Origin: Terfezia claveryi
Lineage: Eukaryota > Ascomycota > Pezizomycetes > Pezizales > Pezizaceae
Length of the DNA: 64,000 nt
Assembly (NCBI GenBank): GCA_015179025.1
Contig: WHUX01000020.1
Location: forward strand, 124,001 to 188,000
Direction: 5' to 3'
Shown here: positions 11,056-23,266 of the stretch, one piece after another
Layout: each line of letters starts with the position of its first letter
How positions within the stretch are numbered: position 1 is the stretch's first letter
Made by a program: the position numbers and the translations under genes
The notes under the pieces: model-generated
What the model saw: only the letters and a program-made list of their open reading frames with translations
What the model was told of the DNA's origin: nothing
Database searches by the model: none

Positions 11056-12181
11056 ATGTCCTCCAACAACCCTAGGATCATCAAAATCGGCTCCCGAAAC
11101 TCCAAGCTCGCCCTCATCCAGACCGAGATTGTCATAGCAGAGCTAAATTCGCATTTTCCCCATCTCATTTTCGAGGTCACATCTATGGCTACTAACGGTG
11201 ACAAAATCCTGGACAAGCCACTACACAGCATTGGCGCAAAGTCCCTATGGGTCAAGGAGTTAGAGGAGCTGATGCTCGAGGGTTCAGTGGACCTTATAGT
11301 GCATAGTTTAAAGGGTCCGTCTCTACCAGATTTGTGGGCGCTGGGACTGTCACTGACCCCGGCTCTCAGATATACCAACACAGCTCCCGGTCGGTTGCAG
11401 GATTGACACTATACTTGCTCGGGAGGATCCTCGTGATGTCGTGGTCATGAAGGCGGGAAGCACATATACTGATATATCACAATTGCCCCCGGGATCAGTC
11501 ATTGGTACCTCTTCGGTTCGTCGGTCGGCTCAACTCACTCGAGCATACCCCCATCTTAAGTTCGAAGACATTCGTGGCAACATGTAAGATGTTCTCGGTA
11601 ATCTCCGAGGCATCCATACTAAATTCACCAACAGAGGAACTCGTCTCAGCAAGCTTGACGACCCAGAAAAACCCTACGCTTGCCTCATTCTCGCCGCTGC
11701 CGGCCTTCTCCGTCTCGGCCTCGACTTACGAATCACGCAATACCTCTCGCCGCCTACTCTTTTCTACGCCGTAGGCCAAGGTGCTCTTGGAGCAGAAACC
11801 CGAACTGAAGACCGGGAAATTGAGGTACTGGTTGAGAAGCTGATTCACAAGCCGACGCACCTAAAATGTATCGCGGAGAGAAGCCTAATGAGGACACTAG
11901 AAGGAGGATGCTCAGTCCCAATTGGGGTAGATACGAAGTTCGTGGGTGGTGCTGAGTCAACAGACCCAGTGACGGAACCGAAGCAGATGCAAATGGCTGC
12001 CACGGTTGTTGCTGTTGATGGCATGAAGGCATCAACGGTGGATGTTACTAGCAAGGAGGCTGTGACAAGTGTAGATGAGGCGGAGGAGTTTGGACGGGAG
12101 GTCGCAAGGCGATTGATCGAGGAGGGTGCAGGGGAGATATTGAAGGCAATTGAGCTGAACAGGGCAATTGTTGGTGCCTAA
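11056..12181 (+). CDS. HEM3: Porphobilinogen deaminase (hydroxymethylbilane synthase)
   Basis: Third enzyme of the heme pathway; joins four porphobilinogens into hydroxymethylbilane in the cytosol. Exons 11056-11314, 11370-11583 and 11635-12181 give 339 aa, the normal length. The protein opens with IIKIGSRNSKLALIQTE, then KSLWVKELEELML and VHSLKDIPTQLP. The catalytic Asp is in LKD, and its codon is split by intron 1. VIGTSSVRRSAQL and ARED-PRD are the substrate-binding Arg motifs. The dipyrromethane-anchoring Cys is in GGCSVPIGV (about residue 250). Intron 1 (55 nt) uses an unusual GTCCGT donor with a CTGAC branch site; intron 2 (51 nt) uses GTAAGA. Without splicing the frame stops at 11406. 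The C-terminal domain is complete, with a moderately long loop before ELNRAIVGA. Confidence 0.95.
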
Positions 12182-12654
12182 GCTAATGGCTTTGTATGAT
12201 GTGATGACAGGAGGATTTGAATAGGCGTGGGAGAGTTACCCACCCTTGCAATTATACCTTGTTTTTATTCCAATTTGTAGTTTGTTCTTATATCTTTGTT
12301 ACAGGTTTTCTTTTCCATATGGGTGCCATCTTTTTCTTCATCCTAGGTATGAGGTTAGAGTAAGTTAATGTAGATTATAGATGTAGAGCACCTGCATTGT
12401 GCCAGAGGCTGACCTTCAATACTTGTTCATATGCTTTTATTGCATTCTGCATTACTGCATACGCTGCTGCATGTACTAAGTAAGCATCTCGATGCCGATT
12501 TTTAGTTGGAACTATCGGAGACTCGGGGAACCTGTCGCGGACTCGACCGCTCCCGCGATTGCGCCCCACCTCTGCAGGGTCTGTTCCCTCCTAGATAGCC
12601 TTCACCTTGCGGTACCGACCTCCCTCAATCCAGTCGCCCCAAATACCTTCAACC
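12182..12654. other. Intergenic region HEM3-MHR1
   Basis: T-rich 3' region of HEM3 (about 12240-12320), then the upstream region of the MHR1 gene. I see no gene. Confidence 0.5.
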
Positions 12655-13479
12655 ATGTCGCTGAAGTTGGCTCTTCCCAAGGGGTACCGACCCCCGCCAA
12701 ACCCTCTGCACAAGAGCTTAGGTAAGGCGCTGTTCATCTACAACGAAGTCTACACGAACCAAGTCATCTATTCACTACACCGGTCGATGAGGGTAACTTA
12801 TCCCCATCTTGGTCGTCGAAAGGCCATCTCATTTACTAACCTTCTCATCCACCACCAGGACACCCAGCGCAAACAACTTTCCTTCGTCGGGAAACAATCC
12901 GTCCCCGCCAGCCTTCGCAAAGACCGCTGGCGGCCCCTTGCCTGTGTGCACTTCCCCACCACACAATTCGGTCTCGACACCCTCCGGCTCCTCCGGGAAT
13001 TCCGAATAATGCACGAAACGCAGTACGACAAGGAGCTCTTGAAACTCCCCAAGGTCGAGTTGAAAAAGAAATTACAAGACCAGAAAGCAAACTCTGTGGC
13101 GGATTTATCAGCTGCATTACAGATGCAATTGGAAAAGTTAGAAGCGAAGGATGCCAGAACGGGAGCGGAGGAGATTGTCATCAAGTGGCAGGATGTGAGT
13201 GATGGAGAGTTGGCAAAGACTTGGCCAGGGGAGGTGGTGCATATGAGGGGAGCGAGGCCGGAGAGGTATAGTTTTGCGAAGGAGGATATGCCACAAGAGC
13301 TTTTGGAGGCTTTGAATAGGGATAAGGAAATGGAGATGAAGGAGCATATTGTGAAGGAGAAGGAACGGCTTGAGGAGGTGGCACGGGTGAAGGCTGTGGA
13401 GGCGCAGGAACGACTTGAGAAGCAGGAGGAGGACGCGAGAGGAAAGAAGAGGAGGGGCATTGTCATGAAGAAGCGTTGA
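12655..13479 (+). CDS. MHR1: Mitochondrial ribosomal protein mL67 / recombination factor Mhr1
   Basis: Mhr1 is a large-subunit mitoribosomal protein that in yeast also promotes mitochondrial DNA recombination. Exons 12655-12792 and 12859-13479 give 252 aa. Family signatures: FIYNEVYTNQVIYSLHRSM, then QLSFVGKQSVPASLRKDRWRP, then a LREFRIMHE segment and the TWPGEVVH motif. The C-terminus is a long Lys/Glu-rich helix. The 66-nt intron (12793-12858) has donor GTAACT, a textbook TTTACTAAC branch site and CAG acceptor. It is a multiple of three without a stop, so an unspliced reading also stays open. Splicing is supported because it joins RSMR to DTQRKQLSFVGKQ. The start ATG at 12655 is preferred; the frame extends upstream only to a TTG. 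Confidence 0.87.
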   Translation: MSLKLALPKGYRPPPNPLHKSLGKALFIYNEVYTNQVIYSLHRSMRVTYPHLGRRKAISFTNLLIHHQDTQRKQLSFVGKQSVPASLRKDRWRPLACVHFPTTQFGLDTLRLLREFRIMHETQYDKELLKLPKVELKKKLQDQKANSVADLSAALQMQLEKLEAKDARTGAEEIVIKWQDVSDGELAKTWPGEVVHMRGARPERYSFAKEDMPQELLEALNRDKEMEMKEHIVKEKERLEEVARVKAVEAQERLEKQEEDARGKKRRGIVMKKR

Positions 13480-15182
13480 GGGAGAGAGGAGGAATTCCAA
13501 GGATCTCTCATGGATCACTCATTGTATATATATGTACTACATTTTCTTTGAAAATATGTTCTGTCCTTTAACTGGGCAGGTATAGAATAGCGATAATGGC
13601 AGAGGGAAAGTTAGAAGACGGCTTTGTCTGCACCGAGACCATACTTCGAATCCGATATGGCTAGAATAATCTTTATTATGGAAATTCAATAGCTCACAGA
13701 GGATTTGTTGCTGCGATAAATGCAAGGTTCGGCGATATCTCGTTCATTCAGACTGGTGAGGTGGGGTGAGCAGTGGTTGATTATATATATATATGAGTGG
13801 TAGCCGTTCGTCTAATCCCGACGGCCCACCTCGTCGAGTCCCCATCACCACCAAGGCTTCTCTTCCCCTTCGCAATATCGCCATCTCCAGCGGCTGCTGC
13901 TGGCACGAGACCAAAGCCTTGCAATTCCGAAGTCCATCACACGCATAAGCAGCACTCACCCCGTCCGCCCAACCCCTCCATCACATCACGCAGCCACATC
14001 ACGCAGCTTTGAATGGTCAGTAGCAACCTGATCCCCCCACCCCGATCACTCAGCATCTAGGAGGCGTCCCATACTTTACCTCCGGTAACGTTGTCGCTAA
14101 CCTCCGGTCGCCCATCATTCGGGAAAACAGAGTGGCCTCACCTCGTCCCAGCGCTCCGCGCTTGCGCAGTTCACCTCTTTCACACAGTGCCCGGAGAAGA
14201 TAGCTGCAAAGGTGCGTTTCGAGAAAGCAAAAGACCAGCCAATACGATGTTCACTGCGACAGCCCGATCAAGGGAGCTACCTGGCGTCCCAGCTAGCAAT
14301 TCGGTCCCCAGGGTTCTATCGCAGCTTCCCCAATGGCCAGCACAATCACAAACCCCCTCCTCCCCCTCCTCTCCCCCTCCCCCCTACCGCCTTCAGCCTT
14401 CCCCGCTGCAGTGCCGTGAAGGACCATGACGGTGCCTTGCGGCAACCAAGAAGTGCCTGTCCTAACCCCCAGCCTTATCTATTATCTAGTTCCTGAAGAG
14501 TCACTCGTGGAATGTAGAGGTTGCCGTTGATTCGTAGGTTCCCCTCCTCCTAAATTTTCCCAAACTCCATATTCTATTCACTTGTCTTGTTGAGCATTCT
14601 GGACGTCTGGCCCCGCGTGCTTTGCACTTTCACAGAAGGTGTAACCAACGGCGTCGCTTGCATGAGGTACTGCCCTTACTGCCTTCGAAGGTTTGTATTC
14701 CTCGCTCCGTGATAGCTGTTCGCCTAGTTGGACAGCACTGCGAACTCGTTCGCCTGGAGGCAGCCAACCACGACAAGTTACAGGATATAAACACAACAAT
14801 TCTCTGATCTACTGGCAACCCCCCCAATATTAACCAACACAATCACATCTACATAATTCGGCTTCTGCACCATTGGAGATAATAATAGCGTTGCACACTG
14901 CACAGCCGGCAGGAATTGTTAGGCCACATAACTTCATAGTCTATAACGTTCGTCTGCAGCTCCTGGCCACGATATACCGATATACTGGAGACTGGTGCAC
15001 CCGAGAAGTATTACAACACACAACCGAACTTCAAACGAGCTCGGACCTGGACTCGCAGCCGACTACTATTGCCCGAAACCAGCTGGCCTATATTTCCTTT
15101 CTTGTCTCCACATATTTTTCCTTTTTTTCCTTGCAACTTCACAAATCGTTAGCGACAGATCGAGGGCGTTGTCACTGACACC
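13480..15182. other. Intergenic region MHR1-DCN1
   Basis: About 1.7 kb. GC-rich from about 13800 to 14500 with overlapping open frames on both strands that look like composition artefacts. Just upstream of DCN1 is a pyrimidine-rich stretch (15109-15130) of promoter type. I see no supportable gene. Confidence 0.5.
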
Positions 15183-16114
15183 ATGTCGTTCAATATACGG
15201 CGTCCCGGCAGATACTTTTCCTCAAACAATGCTGCTGGTTCCGCTCCATCCCCTTCGGCAGGGGTTAGTATATCAAGTATACACAAGGTGTTCGATAAAT
15301 ACAGGGGTAAGTCCAGAGCCAAGTTGTTTGGAGGATGGGGAACCGGTGGAGTCCTATAGGTGATGGACGACTAACATATGAGGGATTCCGTGGTGAACAG
15401 AGCGGAACGATCCGCAAGATGTTATAAATGTCAACGGCACTATGGCGTATATACAAGGCCTCGGAATGGACCTGGAGGAACCAGCCGTTCTTGCTCTTTG
15501 CGAGGCTCTGAAAGCTCCAACTATGGGTGAATTCTCACGGAATGAGTTTGTCGAAGGATGGAAAAACATGGGGTATACTTCACTTCCCACAAATCAATCT
15601 CATACGTTCAGAATGTTTCTGAATTTGCATTACTCCCATAGGTGTGACACTATCGAGAAGATGCGTGCCAAGATTCCAGAGCTACGGAATAATATCTCCA
15701 ATGACGAAGCGACTTTTAAGCGGGTTTATCTCTTCACATACACCTTTGCGCGGCCGCCAGGACAGAAGTCGCTACCCCTCGACACAGCAATTGAGTACTG
15801 GAAGCTGCTGTTGGAGAGGAAATGGAAGACACATATCAATTTATGGATAGAGTTTCTTGAGAAGGAATACAAGAGGTCCATTGCGAAGGATACATGGAAT
15901 ATGCTGTATGACTTTATGGGACTGTGTAATAATGACCCAGAATTGAAGAGTTATGATGAGGAGGGTATGCATCACTTTTTTTTCTCTTGGGGGGGGAGGA
16001 AGGAAGGAACAAGCTGACCAGTATACTGACTGAATAGGTGCCTGGCCGTCGATCTTGGACTCGTTTGTGGCATTCGTGAGGAGAAAGGCTGGAGGAGATA
16101 TGGATACTTCATAG
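15183..16114 (+). CDS. DCN1: DCN1-like cullin neddylation factor
   Basis: Scaffold-type E3 that helps transfer Nedd8/Rub1 to cullins. Exons 15183-15306, 15401-15964 and 16038-16114 give 254 aa. The reading opens MSFNIRRPGRYFSSNN, then SSIHKVFDKYRERNDPQD, GLGMDLEEPAVLALCEALK, APTMGEFSRNEFVEGW, the cullin-binding helices (residues about 100-250), and a C-terminus EEGAWPSILDSFVAFVRR. The AWP and LDSFV segments correspond to the acidic/hydrophobic patch that contacts cullin. The N-terminal UBA domain seen in some Dcn1 proteins is absent. Intron 1 (94 nt, GTAAGT, CTAAC branch) and intron 2 (73 nt, GTATGC) are clear. If intron 2 is retained, the frame stops at 16017. Confidence 0.93.
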
Positions 16115-17467
16115 AGTGAATATCAGGCAGGCGCTGAGAGTGGGGATAGGGAAAGAGAGTTTTGATGATGATGCTGTCGTGGTTGCCTCAAAGGTCCACA
16201 GACGGAGGAGGCTCACCTGTTTGCATGATGAGGATTACACTGGAGATTTCACTTTGGTTTGAGGTTTGAGGCTCGCTGGTTTCATGTTTATGAGGCTGAG
16301 CGCGGACTGCCTGCGGGAAGTTGGCGGCTCAAGGCAGAGGTTGTTGCAAGTGGTGGAAGGGGAACAACGAATTTATATGAAGTGCTACGTTGGTGTGGAG
16401 CTGGGTAGTGGGGATCGGAGGGAGGTTTAGTGCTTTACAGCCTTGTCTGATGCCTCATATTCGGTTATTTTTCTTTTATAGAAATCATTAGTCTGGTTAG
16501 AAATCATACAGTGCTTTGAGTCACGTGGCACATCGGTATTATCCGTTGCTCGCACAAAGGGTCGAGGCTACATGCACATCTGAGGTTTGTCGAGCTGGGG
16601 AGTATTCACCGATATACACATGCGGTACCTACTTGTAAGCAGCTGTAAAGGGGGGGGGGGAGGCCTTTGGTGCAAGACCAAGCTATACCCAACTCGGCCC
16701 CGCTGTACCTGCCACCAGACGATGCGGTTACTCTGCACTGACAGGGCCCCAGCCGCCGCAATGCGATAGCATCTCCAACTTGGACCTGTCTCCCCATACT
16801 GCGAGTTTGCGACAGAATCTCCAACCGCGGCACGAACGGGATTCGCCCTTGTCTATAAACACCGTACTGTACGTCTGGCCTTTTAGGCTCGTCTTGCCTT
16901 CGAGGGGGGAGTTTCAGCAGTTGCTCGCTGGCGTTTTGGTCGTGCCTGAGCTGGTTAAGCGGCGCAGCTCGTTGAGCCTCAAGGAAATTCTCGAAGGAGT
17001 TGTGTGTGTTGGAGGAGCCAGTGTCAGTACCGGACCGTACACCAAACATCTGTGTGTCTGTGTGCCCCAGGGGAGGGCTGAAGGTGAGAGGACTGAGACA
17101 AGGCAAGCCGGACGAGGCAAGCCGGACGAGAGGCTCAAGAACCAGAGCGTCATTGGTCCGGGGTCGGGAAACAAAATACCAAAGCAGGTACACAAACGTA
17201 GAAGTATAAACGTACATCAACCTTGACTCTCCTATCAGGCCTGCCCGTACATATACACCCCATACATCCACACAAAGTCACAGCATCCACACACCGAACC
17301 TCCTTTACCTCCCTGCTACTCACCAGCCGTTCCTCCAACCATCAGCCTCAACAAACAATAGCAACATATATACCCCTCTCATCGCAACGTCGACCTTTTA
17401 GGCCTCCCCACCCGCCGTCGGGCTAGGCTAGGTCCGGGCCGTCAACAACCCCACCAACCAAAAAGCC
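16115..17467. other. Intergenic region DCN1-UBP1
   Basis: About 1.35 kb. A G13 run lies near 16649-16661, and an imperfect AAGCCGGACGAG duplication near 17101-17130. A 221-codon minus-strand frame (17271-16606) overlaps a plus-strand frame and shows no domain; I do not accept it. The region before 17467 is pyrimidine-rich and probably carries the UBP1 promoter and leader. Confidence 0.45.
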
Positions 17468-20072
17468 ATGGGCCCCCGCCCTCCTCCTCCAACATTCTCG
17501 TTGCAATACCTCCTCACCACAACCGACCTATCTACAATAGTCACAACTATTGCCCTGGTGGTAGTATTGGTTTACGTTTTGCTCACCAATCTCCCTCAAT
17601 CAGTGTATAATTTCGTACTACTTCTGGGAAGGGTTGGTGGGGTTGTTATGGGGATTGATGGGAAGGAGGGGCGGGAGAGGTTGGAGTTGCTGTTTGGTGG
17701 GTTGGGGGGGAACTCTACGGGAGGAGGAGGAGGACGAGGAGGTGGAATTTTCAGCAGGGTTTGGGGAATCTTTTCTAATAGTATTGGTGTTGAAGCAGGG
17801 AATGGTGTGCAGTATGGGGATGAGGACGGGGGGAATTATGAGAGGGAGGATGGGATATGCGGCCTCTGGAACCAAGGAAACACATGTTATCAGAACTCGG
17901 TATTGCAAGCGATGGCCAGTCTGACGAGTTGGAGAAGGCATTTGGATGCGGTGGCATACACTCAAGATGAGGATGGGGAGCCGAGGCCGGTGGTGCTGAG
18001 TTTGAAGGGAATATTAGGGGCGCTGAATAGATATGGAAAGCCGCTCTATGTGCCAGGACTCCTTTCGGGAGGCACGGAGCGAGGGGGGTGGATTTATAAT
18101 GAGCAGCAGGATGCACAAGAGTTTTTTCAGAAGGTAACGGCGGGGGTGGAGAGGGAGGTTGCGAAGCTTTGGGAAGGGCTGAGGGCGGGTATAAGGGGGT
18201 TGGGGTTAGGGGAGGCGGTGGGGGGATTGAGTATAGGTGGGGATGCGGCTGATGATAGTAAGGAAGGAGAGAAAAGTAGCGAGGGTGGAAAGGAGAAAGT
18301 AAGAGAGAAGAAGGCCAGCAGTGACCCGGCGGAGCGTATACGATGTTGGATTAAACCAGAGGAATTAGAAAACCCTTTCCAGGGATGGGCGGCACAGAGA
18401 GTAGGTTGCTTGAAGTGTGGGTATGTGGAGGAAATCCGACTACAGTCGTTCACTAGCCTCCCCTTGAGCTTGCCATCTGATGTAAGTTTCCCCCTGCCCA
18501 AGAGGTATATAATTCATCATATCGGCTGACGGTCTACAGTACGAGTGCACGCTTGAGGAATGCCTCGCTGAATACACCCTCATCGAACATATTCCCCAAG
18601 TTGATTGTGACAAATGTACACTCCTCTACCACCGATCCCGACTCTTAAACCTGCTCGAAAATCTCCCCTCTCCCTCATCTCCCACATCTTTTTTTTTGAA
18701 GGAAACCTTGAGTAATAGACTCGAAATAGTCAATCAAGCTATCTCCGAAGATGATTTCTCGCCAGAGGTGTTTGAGAAACTTGCTTTGCCCAAGGGGCAG
18801 AGGGTTGGTGTGACGAAAACGAAACAAACGATGATTGCGAGGCCGCCAAAGGTGCTCGTGTGTCATTTGAATCGGAGCCAGTTTGATATACATAGTGGGG
18901 TTGTGAGGAAGAATTTTGCGGGGGTGAAGGTGCCGTTGTGGTTGGATATTGGGGCTGTTCCGGGCGTGGTTGTGAGGGGTGAGGAGTGGGGGGTAGATCC
19001 GGCGAAACCGATTTCTGGTAATGGAATGGAGGGAGAGGGGGTGGAAAGTGGTGGGGGGTTGTATGAACTGAAAGGATTGGTGGCGCATTATGGTGGACAT
19101 CATAATGGGCATTATATCTGCTATCGTAAGACGGGAAAGAGGTGGTGGAAGATTAGTGATCATCAGGTTTACAGGGTTATGGCAGCGGAGGTGGAGGGGG
19201 TAATGAATGGGTTTATGGCGTTTTATGAGAGGGTGGTTGATGAGGAGGCGTTGGGTGGGTGGAGGAGAAGGAGGGAGAAGGAGAAGGAGCTGGCTAGGGA
19301 GGTGGCTAGGATGAAGAGGGTGTTGGTGGCCGGACGGAAGGAGGGGGAGTTGGGGCTGGAGGTGCCTAGAGCCGGGGGCGTGGGCATCCTAGGGAAGGCT
19401 GTGGGTGTGGGTGTGGGTGCAGGCGTGGGGGGACTGGGGTTGGGGCTGAGTCTAGGTAAGGGGAAGTTTGGTAGTGATAGTGATGTTGATGCTGTATTGA
19501 TGGGGCTGGGAGTAGGGACGTTGATGGGCGAGGCTAGGAAGGAGGAGGGTGGGGAACTTGATGTGGGTGTGGGTGTGGGTGAGGTAAAAGAGGAGGCGGA
19601 GGCGGTGAAGGAGGAGAAAAATAGCGAAGGGCTACCATTGGATTCCGACTCGGCACTACCAGCGGCTGGACCGTTGACACCGGTGGAAGCAGTGTCAGTA
19701 ATTACGACAGATACAGAGAAGCATGATCAGACGCCCCAGATGATAGAAAATAAGACAGAAAAAGAGAAAGAGACGCAAAAGGAGAAAGCGCAGTTACCAT
19801 CTCCATTGGAGGGCGGGGAAGAGAGAGTTAAATTTGATATAAGGGTAAATACGACTGCCAATGGTGCTGTTATAGCAGTGATGAATGTTGTTGGGAAGGA
19901 GGAAGATACTAAAGCTAGGCCACCAACACCCCCAGCAGCACAAACATCAAGATCACCAACACCGCCGGGAATAAAGAGGGCGAAGAAAGGGCAGGGAGGG
20001 GTAGTGGTGAATGGGAGCGCGCCTGTCGATGTGGGTAAGGAGGAGGGGGGGAAAGTGGTATTGGTGAATTAG
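17468..20072 (+). CDS. UBP1: Ubiquitin carboxyl-terminal hydrolase, membrane-anchored Ubp1-like
   Basis: USP-family cysteine protease that removes ubiquitin. Exons 17468-18481 and 18540-20072 give 848 aa (yeast Ubp1 is about 809). An N-terminal membrane segment (residues about 22-42, IVTTIALVVVLVYVLL) precedes the catalytic domain, the layout of Ubp1 and of mammalian mitochondrial USP30. Cys box: GLWNQGNTCYQNSVLQAM, with Cys about 140. CLKC (about 317-320) and DCDKC (about 361) form the zinc-ribbon. His box: YELKGLVAHYGGHHNGHY, with His about 529. The third catalytic residue is Asp about 545 in WWKISDHQV. Intron 18482-18539 (58 nt) has donor GTAAGT and branch GCTGAC. The last about 270 aa are low-complexity, Gly/Val then Glu/Pro-rich. 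Anchoring to the mitochondrion or ER is inferred from the family. Confidence 0.92.
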
Positions 20073-21843
20073 CAGGGTGGGGAGGAAGGAACCTAATAGT
20101 AGTTTTCTATGAGAGATTTGCACGTTTTGGCGTTTGTGTGTTTGCTTTTGGTTTTTTGGGTTTGGCTTGAATAGGTCCTCCCGTGAGGTCGAGGCTAAGG
20201 AATTTGTTTTGCGTTGCGTTCTGCGTTTGCGTTTGCGTTTGAGATATTTTAAGCGATGGCTCGGTAAATGGAGGGGTTAATGATATCTACGTTATTTCTC
20301 CTAGAAGGAATCAATGAACTGAGAATTTTGGTTGATTATCAGATACTGATGGTTACTGGTGACAACATCTTGAAGAGATGGGTTTTTCGTAAAATATGCG
20401 TCCGTTAATGAAATCGGGAACAGGGTTTACGGGGCATGGGTAGAAGTTGGGGGTTACTTTGAGTTTCTAATGATAGGCAGTGGTGATGATAGTAGAGGTT
20501 AGGCATGATAGGAAGTGAGTTGGGGTTTACCCTCAATTGAAGGTTGGAGGACTGTGTTGTGGATCGGGATGAGATAGGGCGGTCATAGGCGTGGATCTGA
20601 GTGGAGTAGGGAGGATATGAGGGGATTATTTCGATGCTAATATACGTAGAGGGGAATAGAGCAGTGATGTTGGTAGAGTTGCTTGAAGTTGACTGGGGTG
20701 TGGGAAGAGGGAGAGCGGTTACTCTGAATCGAAGGTGTGGAGTTTTGTGGCTGGGTTCGTCTTCTTTGGAGAGCGGCTCGCAGATGGAAGTAATAGAGGC
20801 AGCGAGGATGCTCCTGGTTGGCTGGATTAAATTGGGTTTGGTTGAGGTGGGATGGGTGAGGGGGAAAGCGCTGGGGTGGGGTTACCCTGAGCTAAGCTCT
20901 GCTGCTACGGAATCAACGGAACCAGAGTATCCCGATCGACAGATATTGAAGTACCTGGGGACTTATAGATTACAGGTAAAAGATACAATGGAGGTCCGCG
21001 GTGGGGTGGATAGGTGTGGGTATAGAGTTTGGGGAATGTGAAGAAATAGAGCGGTAATGATAGAGGCCTATGCACCTACAGCTATGAGACGAAAAAGAGT
21101 GGGTAGTACATTGAATTCGGCCTAAGTGGGGGGAGGGGGTTGAAATGAGATCGGTAACGAGGGCTGGAGGTAAATATGGTGTCGACGGTCAACTGATCAC
21201 TGTAAGGGGATGTTGATCTTCGGGAGATTAACCACAACCACGTGCGGGGATAGGCCATCATATCATGCAAGGTATGACAGGTATAGAGGTTATGGTCAAC
21301 ATGGACCAACCGGGGAAATAAATAGACAAAGAGGCTCCCGGATCCCAACACCTATTTTTTATTTTTTATTTTTTTTATTTCTTTTTTTTCCCTGGGTATA
21401 TATTTATATTTATCGCAAACTTTGAATCTCTGTGCTACCTACAGTACATAAATGGAGAGATTGACAAATCCCCTTCTTAGGTACTTAGGTAAGGTATCCT
21501 GTGAAACGCCATATACCTCAGGTATTAAAATATGTATATCTATATATATACATACAAGCGTTAAACTCAACATCGACCCCGTGGCCACCCCACGCTTAAT
21601 ATGCCATGCCCACGCTTTAACAATGTGCATCCGGATCCCCAATGCCTTTCAGTTTCCTTCCCCCCCCCCCACCTCTTTGCCTTGTACAAACCCCAGAAAC
21701 CCCGCGGTTGAAACCTAAAGTAACCATATATATAATAATTATTGCAACTGTTACTACTACACTACTATAAAAAAGTATTTACTTGTAACATTTCATTTCG
21801 ATTTTCTTTACCTCCACCCCTACTCTGACCAAAAATATCTAAC

Positions 21844-21863
21844 TTTTTTTTTTTTTTTTTTTT
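21844..21863 (+). repeat. T20 homopolymer
   Basis: Twenty uninterrupted T residues in the microsatellite-rich convergent region. Confidence 0.9.
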
Positions 21864-21913
21864 CTTTACTTCTACTTCAAATAATTCCCGTACAGTAAAT
21901 ACGAAGAACTACA

Positions 21914-21941
21914 ACACCACCACCACCACCACCACCACCAC
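21914..21941 (+). repeat. (CAC)n trinucleotide repeat
   Basis: About nine CAC/ACC units, non-coding. Confidence 0.9.
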
Positions 21942-22125
21942 TACCTAGGTACAGTACTACCACCACCAAAAGTCCATAGTTGGGGGGGAAAAAAAAATTA
22001 AAAAAATATAAAATAAAAAATATAAATATTGGTAAAACAAAAACAAAAAACAAAAACAAAAACAAAACAAACAAAAAATAAATCCAACAACCGTTTTCCC
22101 CATAAACAAGTCAAAAAAAAAAATT

Positions 22126-22144
22126 TATATATATATATATATAT
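22126..22144 (+). repeat. (TA)n dinucleotide repeat
   Basis: About nine TA units following an A-rich stretch and followed by a C run. Confidence 0.9.
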
Positions 22145-22545
22145 CCCCCCCTTCCCCACCCCTCCCCCTCCCTCCTCCTTTCACCCAATACAAACGTCTC
22201 TCCCAACCAATCCGAACCCCTGACCCCCTCCCTAACAAATCTTAATGCTGATCCCCCTCTCCCGCCACATATGTAACTAACCTAATGGTAAAGACCTATC
22301 CCACTACCTAGATAGACTACCTAGACTACCAGTACCTACTTACTTTGCTTATCGCCAGCCTTCTCTCGTATCGATATCGCTAACCCAACCCAACCCTCCC
22401 CATCCATCTCTCTCACAGCAACAAGCAAACTGAGACATCATCATCATCACCTGACATAGAAAAGCATACGTTTACGTAGGTAGTCTGGTTGCACAACCTC
22501 TCGTAGAGATCCATCTCATGTCTCACAATCTGAAACCAACTCTTT

Positions 22546-22561
22546 GGGGGGGGGGGGGGGG
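22546..22561 (+). repeat. G16 homopolymer
   Basis: Sixteen G residues in a row; a site where consensus length is likely unreliable. Confidence 0.9.
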
Positions 22562-22700
22562 AAAACATACAAACAACCCCATGTCTATTCTGCTGCTAAA
22601 ATATATGCTTTTTTTTGCTCTACTTCCCAGGCTACGTATGTTTGTAGGTCGTTGGGTTGTATGTATGTCTCAACTTCAATTTCCCTCCCCCTCCCCCCCC

Positions 22701-22727
22701 AAAAAAAAAAAAAAAAAAAAAAAAAAA
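22701..22727 (+). repeat. A27 homopolymer
   Basis: Twenty-seven A residues directly after an eight-C run. Could be a mononucleotide satellite or the poly(A) tail of an old retroposed sequence; nothing upstream identifies a source. Confidence 0.85.
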
Positions 22728-23266
22728 CCAAACTTCCCACTACTGTATGGACTCAGAGCATTCCAGGTAGAAAACACTAAATATTCCCCTAGAATCCTCT
22801 TCCCACATCACTCAAATCAGATTCACTCGTGAGGCACTGCAGTAAAGTGTGTATGTATGTGATTAATCCAGTCATTCTCATTTCATTTCGTCATAGGTCA
22901 TTAAAGTCATCAGAATCATAAATCCCAAAATATCAACGCCGTAATTATTCCCCTCAGCCGTACCCAGTGTCCAGTACCTAGTACCCCAGCCTTCCAACTT
23001 TCTATGTTCCCAGTGTTCCCCCTTTGCCTTGCTCACTAAGAACTCTCAAATTAAAAAAATTATAAGCAAAAGACACCAGTTGTCCCAATGCAAAAACACG
23101 AGGAAACCCCATAAAAGCCCACCACCGGGTATTGTATGCAAAAAAAAAAAAAAAAGAAAAACACCGTGTAGTTACCCAAAACAAAACAAAAGCAGCTAGC
23201 CAACCATTTTGGTACACCTATAAACACAAGAAATACCCAAAAGATCCCAAAAAAACTGAAAGCCGC

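Larger units (their letters stand above)
20073..23266. other. Convergent intergenic region rich in simple sequence
   Basis: About 3.2 kb between two gene 3' ends. From about 21350 to 23180 it is packed with microsatellites: T20 at 21844-21863, CAC repeat near 21915-21941, (TA)n 22126-22144, G16 22546-22561 and A27 22701-22727. A 135-codon frame (20634-21041) lacks any recognisable motif. I see no supportable gene. Confidence 0.55.

Noticed and set aside
16606..17271. 221-codon minus-strand open frame between DCN1 and UBP1
   Set aside because: No domain, overlaps a plus-strand frame of similar quality, and the region is GC-rich so long frames arise by chance.
20634..21041. 135-codon plus-strand frame downstream of UBP1
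   Set aside because: Lies in a 3' region, has no motif, and codon use looks random.
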